Shown: positions 1 through 11,995 of the stretch, piece after piece | Numbering within the stretch: the first letter of the stretch is position 1 | Layout of the letters: the number at the start of each line of letters is the position of its first letter | Assembly (NCBI RefSeq): GCF_004664715.2 | Contig: NC_051063.1 | Location: 111,018,329 to 111,082,328 of the forward strand | Length of the DNA stretch: 64,000 nt | From: Peromyscus leucopus | Taxonomy: Eukaryota; Chordata; Mammalia; Rodentia; Cricetidae | Direction of reading: 5' to 3' | Position numbers and translations under genes: made by a program | Notes under the pieces: model-generated | Database searches by the model: none | Seen by the model: only the letters and a program-made list of their open reading frames with translations | Told to the model about the DNA's origin: nothing

Positions 1-1314
1 ATTCCTACACAAAACAGTTTGTGAGTTACCACAGTTGATAGAGTATATGTGTAGGTGAAATCAAAATTGTCCCATTTCTGAGATCTGAAAAGTTAAAAAA
101 GTCAGTTCTGATACCAGTCTTAATGTTCCACTGAAATCTCAAGATCAGGGCGTGGCTCACCAGCTACCCTGAAGTCTTTGTATAGCTGTCCAAGTCATAA
201 TGAATCTGAGGTAAAAAGCTTCAGATATGAAGAGACTCCCAACCAAAACCTTATTGCAGTTCCCTTATATGCAACAACCCAGATCAAAGAAGAGTCTCTG
301 AAACTTCACTCTCAGCTACAGTGGCACTTTCCTGCCAGCACCCTTTCCCTAGGAAATCTGCTCCAGAGTGAAGGTTGTACCATAGTAGCTGGCTGGTGCA
401 GACCTCTTCAAAAGAGTAGCCAGTGTGAACCAGAAAGCCATCTCTTAAAGGAGCCACAGATTTGTTTTCCCCCAGCAAACAGAAGCTGTGTGGCTTTGGC
501 TGCTTTCTCTGTCCCATTCAGCTTTTACATTCTGAAGAACTCAAGGTCCCACCCTAATGCTGTGAGACTCAGCTTCCATTCAGCACCCCAGGTCCTATTA
601 CCTTCTCTGCTAGTGGCCTTCCTCTGTGCATTGCCTTGCTTGCACAACAGAATGCCAGCCTCAGAGCAGGTCCATGGCTCCACCTCATTGTCCCTCTGGA
701 GCTCAGGCTGAGCTGGTTTCCAACACATCTCCAACTTTCAGTCTGGCTTTACCTCACCTCAGCAGTTTGCACACTGCCACTGCATGTCTTGCCAGGGTGT
801 TCTGTCAACCAGCAGTTTCCCTAGGGTCAACCCCAGTCTCCCCAGCACTGCCTCTGCTGCTGCTTTTTAAGGTTGCAGAGCATAGACTCCAACATGTTCT
901 CACAAACACCCTGAATGATTGTATTCTCCCTGCCTTTGCTCAGACATGGCAGAAAGCATGCAGATCCCCTAGTCTCTGCAGTGTCTGCTGCCTGTGATGC
1001 TGTGATGCCTCTTGGGTCTGGGTCCCAATGGCTGATGAGGCCTCAGTAGCTGATGCCAAGCTGGGGCTGCTGCTGGCTGCTCTTGCTCCTGCTGTTACTG
1101 TTGCTGCTTATCCTCTGACTGAGAATAAGTCCACAGTGGGTGCTTGGTCCCAGATGCTGCTTTTCTGTTTTCCTCAGTGTGTCTGTGTCCAAGGTCCTGT
1201 TCTTGGAAAAACTTGCTCTTATCCTAAGTTACTTTCTATTATACCTAAGCCTACATTTCTCAGACTTCACAAAAACTTTTAAGGCTTACTTATATTATGA
1301 CTTTAGACCTAACT

Positions 1315-1317
<3 letters not shown>
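1..1317. other. Unassigned GC-richer block
   Basis: This block is clearly richer in G+C than the rest of the window, especially about 300-1150, and contains overlapping open frames on both strands (for example 178-711 on plus). The frames have no recognisable domain, no supporting start context and mixed composition, so I do not call a gene. It may be old retroelement sequence, for example an internal part belonging to the neighbouring minus-strand LTR, but I see no gag, pol or env motif. Confidence 0.3.

Positions 1318-1363
<46 letters not shown>
1318..1363. repeat. (GA)n microsatellite
   Basis: An uninterrupted run of about 23 GA units. It lies between the GC-richer block and the LTR. Confidence 0.97.
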
Positions 1364-1366
<3 letters not shown>

Positions 1367-1752
1367 ACTTGTTGCAGCCTAACTCTAGCTCCTCTGACTA
1401 TTTTTAAAATATTTTTAAACAACTGTCTACTATTGCGCGGCTTTATATTTAGAATTGACTCCCTAAAAGAAATTACTGCACCCACTTAATTATCCAAGCA
1501 TGCTCGCTTCAACCTTCGGTATTCCTACACTTTATCTCCTGTATTCAAGGATCCATGTTCAGGCATCATATGTCGGTGAATCAGTGTTGGGGGTCTAGCC
1601 CTGACCTATTTATTGAAGGTTCCCTTGAAGCAGGAAGTGAGAAACTGAGAAATGCTAGATAGAAAATATAGACACAGATGAATAAAAAAGAGAGACACAG
1701 GATAGCTTTAGGAGAGCCCGGCAGCCTCGAGTTTTTTCATGGTGGGCTTTTT

Positions 1753-1918
1753 TTGTTTTGTTTTGTTTTGTTTTTTGTTTTTCGAGACAGGGTTTCTCTG
1801 TGTAGCTTTGCGCCTTTCCTGGAACTCACTTGGTAGCCCAGGCTGGCCTTGAACTCACAGAGATCCTCCTGGCTCTGCCTCTGGAGTGCTGGGATTAAAG
1901 GCGTGTTACAACCCCCCT
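1753..1918 (-). mobile_element. B1 SINE, antisense
   Basis: On the plus strand it shows T-rich tail, then the 'gagacagggtttctctgtg' block and the cricetid-type core, ending at a 'gggattaaaggcgtg' head. A 12-bp perfect duplication, GGTGGGCTTTTT, flanks it (1741-1752 and 1919-1930). It inserted into the ERVK-type LTR and is therefore younger than it. Confidence 0.95.
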
Positions 1919-1925
1919 GGTGGGC

Positions 1926-1933
1926 TTTTTATA
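1926..1933 (-). promoter_or_regulatory. TATA box of the minus-strand LTR
   Basis: TATAAAAA on the minus strand lies inside the LTR. The B1 insertion starts only 7 bp downstream of it in LTR orientation, so the original spacing between TATA box and start site has been broken by about 180 bp. Confidence 0.6.
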
Positions 1934-2177
1934 CATCAGCAAGGGAGTGGCAAAAGACATCCCCCTTCCAAGGTCAAGGCATAAAGTACCAACAAGTATA
2001 GATCCTTCAAAACACTTGGTAACCACATCTTTGGCCAACTTTCTGACCTTGAGTAAAGCCTTACTAGGGAGCCTCCACAGTTATACTCTGCAAATATTGC
2101 TTCACTGAAACCCTCTACTACCTTTCCTTCCACCTTATTTTTAAGAAATTGTGGAGATTTGACATTTGTTACTGACA

Positions 2178-3984
2178 TATTTGGCAGACTATTCCATTAA
2201 AGCTAATAACTTTTTAGGTTTTCTCTTATTTTGGATGGTTATTCATTAGAAATTTCATTTCTTTAAAAGTCACAAATCTATGTATCTATTTCACTTCTTT
2301 TTTTTTTTTGTCTTTTTCTATGTGAATCCTTGGCAAAATCTAATTGTTATCATTTTAATGACCTTCACATCAGCAGCTGTTTATCCTTTCTTATTTCTTA
2401 CATTGCTACTTTTTTACTGTCTCCAACACTTCTGTTCCAACCCTCTATCTTTCTATGTAGAGGCCTAGTTGAGTTTTATCCTATTTAATGATACTCTTAA
2501 ACAGAAACCTAAATGTTTCACTTATTATATCTATTATTGATATTATATTTTCTATTTCATTGTTTGGCTGCTTAAATTATATCTTATCTCGTATTGTCAT
2601 CAATTCTTCTCTGGCAGGCATTGTGATTGTCTCTGTAACTCATATTACTTCTCTGTATGTAGTGGTTACCAATACATTTCCAGTCTTTATACTCTAATCA
2701 TTTATTTTCTAGCCTGTTAACAGTAAGTCAGAACATTATCCTTCATTTATTCTATTTCCCATTCTCTTTTTTAAGCAGATACAAGTCAATGACATATGTT
2801 ATTATCCTGCTCTCTAAATAGCATAATTTTAATATTTCTTATAGGTATTTATGATGGTGACTTAGTTTCCAAATGTGTTCACTTCACATTTGAAATATCA
2901 TTTCTCTGAATGATGACTGCAAGGATCTTTTCTTCTTTCAACTTTTAAGTATTTCATTCTTTATTCTCTTTTAAAAATTTTATTAGTTTTTGGAGAAATT
3001 CAATAAATATGTTTTTATAATTATTTCTTTTAATTTTGAGATTGTACTAACATCATTTCACCCTTCCCTTGTTGTGGCTTGGGCTAGTGAAGGTTTCTTG
3101 CGTGTCAAATTGCCCAGGAGACACTGTTTCCTATCCACCACCTTTAGCTCTTATACTTTTTCCCCCTTTCCACCATGAACCCTGAGACCTGAGAGTGGGA
3201 GGTGCAGTATATATGTTCCATTTAAGGCTGAGAATTCTGCAGTTTCTTATTCTTTACACTTTGGTCAGTTGTAGGTCTCTATGGTAATAATTCATTAACC
3301 ATCTGTTACAAGTAGAGAACTCATAGTTGAGTAATGAGATATGCATTGAGCTAAGGGTATAACATTAAGTCATTAGGACTTTTTCTTTAGTGTTATGTCC
3401 ACAGAGTAATAAAGTAATAGAAATATGCTCTCTCCTAGTGCCTATGATCTGTGTAGCTATAGGTCTTTGTTCCTAAAGTGGTATCACACATAGCCTTCAT
3501 TTTGTGAAGCAAGACTGAAAAACAATCAAATAATGGTTTGTTACTCTCATGAGATTTATGCCATTATTATTCCAGTAGGCATTTCTTGCCAAGTCAGTCA
3601 CTATTGTAGCTCTCAATATTCATAGCTGGGTATAACTGATGCTTGTTTTAATGCTTTGGTAGTGTGCATGGCACTATTTAATGCTATGAAAGCTAGCTCA
3701 TAAGAATAAATTTCCCATTACAGAACCAGGTTAATTTCCCTGTGTTCTAAGTTTCAAATCCAGACTGATACAAAACTTAGTATCAGTAGTGGCCTTAATA
3801 TATAAAGTCTAAAAGACTTTTGCCTGAATGCATGATTGGATTTCCTATAAACTAAGTTCCTTGAAAGTGGAAACTGAAGTTCTAGGGATCCATGTGGTAC
3901 ATGCTCAGACTATTACAGAATAAAGACTACCATCTAAGTCACTGCACTTTCATTTAAAGTCCTTGTATTCATGTCTCCTTAAAG
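2178..3984. other. Unique AT-rich non-coding DNA
   Basis: No convincing gene, SINE or L1 homology was seen. Short open frames are AT-rich chance frames, many in T-rich sequence. Confidence 0.6.
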
Positions 3985-4197
3985 TCTAATTTTATTTATA
4001 TGCATATGCATATGTTTCTATGTGTTCATGCACATGAGCTCAGGTGTGCAGGGTGCTGAGTTGCTAGCAGAGGACATTTTATTTCCTAGAGCTAAAATTA
4101 TAGATAGCTGTGATCTGATTTACCTGAGTGCTGGGAACTAAATTCTCTTCCTCTCAAAGAACAGAAAACACTGTGACTCATCCTTCCAGCCTTAGAA
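3985..4197 (-). mobile_element. B3-like SINE, antisense, degraded
   Basis: Near its right end the plus strand shows 'gtgctgggaacta', then remnants of the SINE head ending 'catccttccagcc', which is the reverse complement of the tRNA-derived head. The left part is a TG-rich tail. It is diverged and no target duplication was identified. Confidence 0.65.
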
Positions 4198-4515
4198 CCA
4201 TCTTTGGAGGACCAAGACTCTAACCTAGAGTGACCCCACCTAGTGAATGACAATCCATGCTTAAAGTGAAATAGCTTTATCGGCTTAGTTGCTGACCATA
4301 GAAAGTGGGGGATTGAGCATGCCTGTTTAAATATTCTCACTCATTACTCCTTTTATTCCAAGTTGGCAGTGTCCATACAAATTGAAGACTCTCTTTCCAT
4401 TAATAATAAGGTGCTTCTATAGATCTTTCCTTGTTGTGTTTATTCCTGTTCCTAGAGGTGCTAAAATATCTGTAGGCATCTATGTGAATGTTTTTTTTTC
4501 TCCTGTGGAAGTAAA

Positions 4516-4516
<1 letters not shown>

Positions 4517-4563
<47 letters not shown>
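4517..4563. repeat. (TA)n microsatellite
   Basis: A perfect run of alternating T and A, about 23 units. Confidence 0.97.
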
Positions 4564-4565
<2 letters not shown>

Positions 4566-7160
4566 AACAGAAGAAAAAGGCCTACTTAACCAATGACAAA
4601 TTATTTATTTAACATTTTTTTACAATCTTAATAAGCTAAGGTTTCCCCAAATCTTTAATTTCTGTTCTTATTTTTCTTCAACATTACTTATTTCAATCTG
4701 TATCTTTCCCTTTGTGTATTACTGTAAGCAGTAATAACAATCTAAGCCAATATTTAATTTTTTCATAGGATTCCGTTTTCATACATATAAACATTATTAA
4801 TGGCATTTACTATTTTTCATATAACACAATTTTGTTAAAGTCTCCACCACTGTACAATAAGAATCACCCATTCCTATAGATCTTAATAACATGTTCTTCA
4901 TTTCTCTCTGAATGATTCTACTTTTATCAATGATTTATATTCATAATGATTTAGTCTTACCTCACTCTATATAGCAACAAGTACACAGCCTAGTGGTCAA
5001 AATATAGACCTTTGACTTGAAACTCAGTTTATACAACAGAAACCTTGCTAGCAGCAAGTTAACTATTGTTAAAACTCCTCAATAGTATAACAACTGTGAT
5101 TTTAAATATTCCTCCTTCTATTGCCAAAAGGAACTGCTGCTGTTTATTGAAGTAACTGAATTAAAAAAGTAGGACCCAGACTGCTATGAAAATGACTAAT
5201 CTTTGAAAACACCAGATGTCACCATGGTGACTTAATCAAAGTGACTTCTCTAGTGAGTAACTGGTAAGGAGTTGTAGGTGGAGTCAGTCTCAGTGGGTCT
5301 TATAAATCCACAACTTACAACCCTTCCTTATTTCCCCAGTTGCTGAATAAGTAATTCAATTGTCATATACCACAGCACTCTCTCCCACTACAGGATGAAA
5401 AATCTAATAACAAGCCCTACTTCTTGTTGATATAATGAAGTCATAAAAATCAGAGAGGTATCCAATTTCAAGAAAAATGATAGAGAAGAATTGATTTTAT
5501 TTTTCAATACCATCAGTAAATTAATTTATATATGAGATTAGAGGGCTCTTTGAAAATCACAATAAAAGCTATAAAAGCTGCCTGAGAGAAACATTGCTTC
5601 TACAACACAGGCCTTGTCATGGAACCATAGTAAAACCAAAAACTCACTATGAACTGTAGAAAAATAATCTGGAAAAGTCTCATTTGTTATTAAATTGAAG
5701 GACAGAATTTACCTGACATAGATTATATCCCAAATCAGAAACAAAAATTATTATATTTTTATATGCTAATATAAATGGTCTATCATAACTGTATCCTGAA
5801 TTAGTTGAACAAATTAATAAATGTGCTCAAATAATGTATTCATATAATTTTTCTTCACCATATTCAGTTGTCTTTTTATGTTTAAGTGGGCATTCATGCC
5901 CATCCTTCTTAATCCTTAAAGACTTCATTACTAAGTTTAGTAGAGAGACCAAGAATAGTCAATATTCACCACACTTGTGAGTAAATCAAGAGTCTAAGTT
6001 ATTCAGAGCTAGGACAGTGTAGGAAGAACCTTCCCAACTGGAGATGGTAACATGGTTAAAGTATTAATGCACAATAGAGGGTGATCAATGTTTCTATACA
6101 GCTAAGTGACAGAACACAAGGCATTAGAGTATAGATCATTAATGTGGTACTGTTATCCCTAGCATGCCACAATCCCACTGTACACAAATAACAAAGGAAC
6201 ACAGCAAGAAAAAGGATGATTTTGAAATTGTTCATGAATGTGTGTGGTGCATGTAAAGGTGCATGTTCATATATATAGATGAGTCTATACTCACATATTT
6301 GTACATGCATGTGTTGATATATATTCATGTGTATTCACATTCTGGGGCCCAAAACTCATGTCCCCATTTTTTCTCAGACATTTTCCAGTCTCCCAAATAA
6401 ATGATCTTCAAGTCCAAAGTCCAGAATTCCTCTTTATCAATAGTCAACATGAATATCATCAGTAATGAGAAAAAAAATCATCTATCATCTGCACTTAGAA
6501 TACAATGTTAGGTATCTTCTTGCAAAGTATGCATAATGTAATTTTCATAAGAAAATAGAAAACCATACATTGAGAGATATTCAATAAAATAAGTGGTCAA
6601 TAATCACTTAACCACAAGATAAGGAATGAAAGAATGTTCTCTGTCACAATGAAAGACGAGAAATGAGCAAGGCAAGTGACTGCAATGTATGATTTGGAAG
6701 TGAACTCTTTCCCAGAACAGATGTGATCTGGACCACTGGTAAAGTTTCAATGAATAAATGGTATATTATATGCTGTATAATGTGATAAATGTTGAATAAG
6801 GAATTAACATTTAGAACTAGGCTAACAATACTTTGAATATCAAATAAAATCTCCTAGTTTTATTTGTATATATGTTTTTGTGGTTTTAAAAGCCAGTCAA
6901 TGTTCTTTTATTTTTCATCTTGTACTAAATAAATTGAAGGACTGAGGAGAAGTGAATTGCATCAATTCTTTCCCTTGGTTCTATATCATTTCAAAACTAA
7001 CTAGCCACCTGGGAATAGGTTGCTATATCTGGCTATCAGTAGAAACCACAGTTTGGAATTTCACTTTTAGGCCCATGAAAGTATGAGGTCAGACACAAAG
7101 TAGCAGATTGTGAGCTAGATGTCTCTCTTAGGGTATTTAGGGAACATACATGAAGAAAAA
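4564..7160. other. Unique AT-rich non-coding DNA
   Basis: No gene or recognisable young repeat. There is a TG/TA-rich stretch around 6235-6345 that could be the tail of a very old SINE. Nothing else can be supported. Confidence 0.55.
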
Positions 7161-7164
7161 AATG

Positions 7165-7385
7165 ATGTGGTGTTTGAATATATGACTCAGTGGTTAAGAT
7201 CACTAACTATTCTTCCAGAAGACAATAGTTCAGTAAACAGCATCCACATCTTACAGCTCACAACTAGCCATAACTCCAGTATGAGGAGATATGAATCCTT
7301 TTTCTGGCTTTCATGTCTAGACACATGAGTAACATACATTCACAGAGCACTCACTCACACACACACACACACACACACACACATC
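7165..7385 (+). mobile_element. B3/B2-family SINE, sense, degraded, with (CA)n tail
   Basis: The tRNA-derived head is visible as 'gactcagtggttaagatcac' at about 7186-7205, followed by a diverged body. The element ends in a CA-rich tail that has grown into a microsatellite (about 7354-7382). Confidence 0.7.
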
Positions 7386-9980
7386 TTTTAAAAAACAAGT
7401 CAAGATGATGTCTTCATCATATGTGAAATAGTGATATATTCATTATCTAATCATTGAAGGCTTAGGTAGGAAATAAAGCAGAAAAGTGTGAATTCTCTTT
7501 CCTTGAGATGGGACCTATTCATTCCCCAGACCCAGGAAACCCATTACATCGCACTCGTGATTCACATTAATTTAGGATTGTTCTGAATTTATATTTCTAG
7601 TTCTCTAGCTTAGAAAGACCATCAAATGAGACTTTTCAGCCTCTATAATTGTGGAAAGCAATTTCAATACTAAGTCTCCTCCTATTCCTTTAAATATCCC
7701 ACTGGATCTATTTATCTGAAAAAAAAAAAAACTTGATTAATACTTTGAGCAAGTCCTGGCTATGATTACAATGTGTATTATATGTTCATCTCAGAGTGCT
7801 AGTAGATTTTAGATAATATAAGTAAAATATCATTTTATTACATAAGAAAATGGTCTTTATTGGTCTCATTTTGTAAAACTGTGGTGTCACTTCAAAGGAA
7901 AAAATAAAAATTTGTACAAATGTGGCTTGAAAAAAACTTTTGCGTGAAACATTCTTTCTGGTAACTAGGTTTATGACAGAGTCATCTGCAAGAGGAATTT
8001 GGTTTTGTAAATTTGGTTTTGTGGCCTTTAAAAATGCCATACAGTGATGAAATAGGAAGGGAATAGAGAAATTAAAGTGGACGTGTGATCAGTAGGAGTT
8101 ATTTGTTTCCCACTGATACTTTCAAATTAACACTAAATTTGGTATCTCATACCAATACACATATCTCATTTTACAGTTCTGCTGGTCAGAAGCCACTACG
8201 GCTTGCTAGCCTTGCAACAGGCATCAATGTGTGATATTTACTTATAAAACTCAGGAGACATCTACTTCCATGCTCTTCAGGTGTCTTGAGAACACCAGGC
8301 ATTCCTGGCTTTGGGGTCTTTCTCCTTATCCCAGAGAAGCATCATTGCACCTCTCTGGCCATTTTTCCATCACCTTTCTGTGTGGCTGTTATTCTGACTC
8401 CTTTTCCCCTTTACCAGTTACCCCTGTGCATAATTCAGGATCATTTCCTTATCTAAAATAAGCAGATTTGCAACCTTAATCCCATCTGCAAACCTAATTT
8501 TGCTTCATGTAGACTAAAATAATCACATTTCTTGGTTATTTGAGATTTATCTTCTTGGAGGAGGTATTGTAATTCTGTCTTGCAACACATTTTCTTTGGA
8601 GAAACAGTCTAAATTATTAATGAATACAAAAAAATGAATAGAGGAATAAAACATGTATAAAAGCTTTAATGATGGGACTGGAGAAAAGGGATGTAACTGT
8701 TGTTTTTCAGTCAAGTAAAGTATGGAAAGACTATAGATAAGCAGAAAATGATGCAATAGAGTGCTGTGACTCTTCCAGAATGGCACTCTCAAGAAAACCT
8801 TTTACAAAGCCCTCTTAAAACTACTGGAAAGCCATCTCCCCAAATTTGCAGCTATGGTTATTGGCATGATTTACATGTTTTAATATTTGAAGAACACAGT
8901 ACAAAGAAAAGGTATTCAATTGATGTTGGGCAATTTTCAGAGAAAAAAATTTGTATATTTTGAAAGCTATCTTTTAGAGAAAACAATTCTTCAAGAACTT
9001 TTCTAGAACAGCATTTGACTTTAGTCCCCATTGAAAGCTAAACTAATGTAAGGATCCTTCTAACTCAAGTGGCATCACAATTTTAGTATTGTTAGCTATT
9101 AATAAGGTAAAATCCTGTGGTTTTTATTTTATGTATCAGCAGCAGACAATAAGAGACAAACCTGGAGTCAATTCTCTACCCTGAGATGCAAAATACAGTG
9201 ATCTTGGCAGCAGTTAACAAAATTAAATTCAAAAATTACACCTCATATTTCCAGTTTTAGCTCCCTTGTTATAAATGTGAATGTCATAAATGGTTATTAT
9301 TGATATCAAGAAAGACAAATTGAAATTATATTGCTTTTCTTAGTTCCATCAAAAAATTGAGAACTCATGCAAAGTTTCACTGAAATTTCTGAGAAGCAGA
9401 CTCATCCAGGAGGTGAATCAAATCCTCCTATTTGAAGTAGAAACTCTTAGTCACAAAAAAGCTGGGAGACTTAGACATCAATTTTAATACATTATTAGAG
9501 TATAAGTATGCAAGGGTTGAGTGTGAGAAACTCTTTGGGGCTAAAGTCTCCTGCAAAACACCGCATCTTCACTGAATTTAGCTCTGCCCATCAGGTCTGT
9601 AACGAATATATGAGGGGAGTGCTCACACAGCAGAGGGTGGAACAAAATAAGAAGTAAGGGAAAAATGCAGAACTTTCTTCATTACAAAAACTTATTTTTG
9701 GACTCACTAACTGAGACTTGTCCTCCAAAATGGAAAACTTGTTTCTCTCATTCCTTTATATTTTCAGCGTTCACTAAACAGAACTCTTTTCTAAAGTGTT
9801 GAAATTATAGCTCAAAATCTTGCAACAGTCTCCGGAAGAAAGAAAAATCTATTCATTAGAGATGTTTGAAATCACTGTTATCTAAAACAGTATCAAATAT
9901 TAACAAAAGAGAAAATGCTTGAAATCAGAAAAATTTTCTGTCTTTATAGGATTTTGGAATGACGTAAGCCCTGTTTCTAC

Positions 9981-9982
<2 letters not shown>
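7386..9982. other. Unique AT-rich non-coding DNA
   Basis: About 2.6 kb with no recognised repeat or gene. Small open frames such as 8231-8461 have no family resemblance. Confidence 0.55.

Positions 9983-10030
<48 letters not shown>
9983..10030. repeat. (GT)n microsatellite
   Basis: A perfect run of about 24 GT units. Confidence 0.97.
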
Positions 10031-10033
<3 letters not shown>

Positions 10034-10089
10034 CTCATAGAGTTTTTGTTTTCTTTAAATACAGACATCTGATGCATTACTGAATTTCA

Positions 10090-10520
10090 GCATAAAGCAA
10101 TAACAAAACATGCCAAGAGTTTAAAAAATTTTCAGACATAAAGAGACAATGCAAATACAAGACTCAAAATCAAATATAGCAATGAAATATGTTAGAATAC
10201 CAGAGAGGGTAAAACAGCTATAATTACTATGTCAAGAGCTCTAAAAATCTAAAGATGTTAGTAATCATACAATCTAACCTATCAATCTCAGGAATTTTAA
10301 ATAAGAGGGAAAAGAATGTAAGGCAGATGAAAAATGCACTCAATGAAATAGAAAATCTAAAGATTCAAATATGCTAGACATTAAAAATAATATAGAAATA
10401 TTTTCTGTGGGCTCATCAGCAGTTGTGAAAGAGGAATCATAAGTAATACAAATTACAAATTCCCAGCTGAAACATAGAGAGAAATATGATATTAAAATCC
10501 CTTAAAATGCATGCAATGTA
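10090..10520 (+). mobile_element. Ancient L1M-type fragment, ORF1 region, sense
   Basis: Phrases typical of the ORF1 region of old mammalian L1 (L1M group) are still legible: 'tcaatgaaatagaaa', 'gtcaagagctctaa' and 'gggctcatcagcag'. Stops and indels interrupt every frame, so it is a fossil that predates the rodent-specific repeats nearby. Confidence 0.7.
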
Positions 10521-10610
10521 TCCAAATATATAGTATGACAAGAGAAAATGGTGCCAGAGATGCTCTTGAAATATTACATCACACTGGATATCCTTCAAAA
10601 ACAGTGATAT

Positions 10611-10770
10611 AGCGAGGTGACAGTGGCACACACCTTTAATCCCAGCACTCCATAGGCAGAGCCAGAGGGATCTCTGTCAGTTCTAGGCCAGCCTGGTCTA
10701 CAGCACGAGATCCAGGACAGGTACCAAAACTACACAGAGAATCTCAGCCACGGAAAACAAAAACAAAACT
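10611..10770 (+). mobile_element. B1 SINE, sense
   Basis: It runs from a degraded 'gtgacagtggcacacacc' head through 'aggccagcctggtctaca' to 'actacacagagaatctc' and an A-rich tail. It sits directly downstream of the ancient L1 fragment. Confidence 0.92.
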
Positions 10771-11015
10771 AAAAGCAGCAATATTAACCAAAATACAGAT
10801 TTAGGATTCTTGAACACAAGTTGTTCAAACTGACTTCTCTGTCCCTCCAGTATTGGTGAACAGAAGACTTTATTTTATTTTATTAGTTTTTTTAATATTA
10901 TATGTACATAATAATATATAGAGAGATCAAAATGCATATTTGGGGCACATCTTACATATCTAGTCAGAAGGTAATTAATGATACTTAAAAGTTCAAATGT
11001 TATTCATTTCTTTTA

Positions 11016-11168
11016 TGTATGGGTGTATGTAGGGAAGATGGAATGTGCAGGTGCCATGATTCATATGTGACCTTCAGATGACATCCTGCAGCCATTTTCC
11101 TCTCACTATGTGGCTTCTGGGACTTAAACACTGCTTGTCAGACTTGGCAGCAAGTACTTAGGCCTATT
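11016..11168 (-). mobile_element. B3-like SINE, antisense, degraded
   Basis: 'gtgcaggtgcc' at the left is followed by 'ttctgggacttaaacact' and 'agacttggcagcaagtac' at the right. This order is that of reversed B3-type elements. It is strongly diverged. Confidence 0.55.
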
Positions 11169-11199
11169 CAGCTACCTTACAAGCAAAATATTCAACAAC

Positions 11200-11995
11200 A
11201 ATGGGACCTCTTGAAACTGAGAAGCTTTTGTAGAGCAAAGGATACGGTCAACAAGGCAAAGTGACAGCCTACAGAATGGGAAAAGATCTTCACCAACCCC
11301 ACATGTGACAGAGGACTAATATCCAGAATATATAAGGAACTCAAGAAATTCGACATCAAAACGACCAACAGTCCAATTGAGAAATGGGCTTTAGAATTAA
11401 ACAGAGAATTCTCAACAGAGGAAACCCAAATGGCTGAAAGACATTTAAGGAATTGCTCAACATCCCTAATCATCAGGGAAATGCAAATCAAAACAACTCT
11501 GAGATACCACCTTACGCCTGTCAGAGTGGCTAAGATCAAAAACACTGAAGACACTTTATGCTGGAGAGGTTGTGGAACTAGGGGAACTCTCCTCCACTGC
11601 TGGTGGGAATGCAAGCTTGTACAACCACTTTGGAAATCAATATGGCGCTTTCTTAGAAAATTGGGAATCAATCCCCCCAAGATCCAGCTATACCACTCCT
11701 GGGCATATACCCAAGAAATGCTCAATCATACCACAAGAGCACTTGCTCAGCTATGTTCATATCAGCATTGTTTGTAATAGCCAAAACCTGGAAACAACCT
11801 AGATGCCCTTCAACTGAAGAATGGATAAATAAATTGTGGCACATATACACAATGGAATACTACTCAGCAGAGAAAAACAATGACATCATGAGGTTTGCAG
11901 GCAAATGGATGGATCTAGAAAAAATCATCCTGAGTGAGGTAACCCAGACTCAGAAACACAAATATGGTATGTACTCACTCATAGGAAGATGCTAG
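11200..11995 (+). pseudogene. L1 ORF2 C-terminal fragment (broken)
   Basis: In a functional L1 this region belongs to the endonuclease/reverse-transcriptase protein that copies L1 RNA into DNA at the nick site. Here only the C-terminal quarter is present. Reading frames shift at least twice: one open stretch spans 11430-11777 and another 11753-11995. The last segment reads 'LWHIYTMEYYSAEK' and ends at a stop at 11993-11995, the normal ORF2 C-terminus. The reverse-transcriptase catalytic domain and endonuclease are missing, so it cannot be active. The long antisense frame over 11192-11725 is a shadow of this fragment. Confidence 0.9.

Larger units (their letters stand above)
1585..2177 (-). 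mobile_element. ERVK-type LTR, minus strand, interrupted by B1
   Basis: Read on the minus strand, the segment has the order expected of a class II (ERVK-like) LTR. A TATA box (TATAAAAA, 1933-1926) comes first, then a G+C-rich stretch containing CTCGAG and the pyrimidine-rich CTGTGTCTCTC region, then AATAAA (1614-1609), and finally an end in CCCCCAACA at 1585. The upstream end is tentatively placed where the minus strand begins TGTCAGTAAC. A B1 inserted between the TATA box and the transcribed region splits it. I see no tRNA primer-binding site beyond 1585, so it may be a solo LTR, but a flanking duplication was not found. Without the B1 the length is about 415 bp, normal for an ERVK LTR. Confidence 0.65.

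Noticed and set aside
11192..11725. A 177-codon minus-strand frame.
   Set aside because: It is the reverse shadow of the L1 ORF2 fragment on the plus strand.
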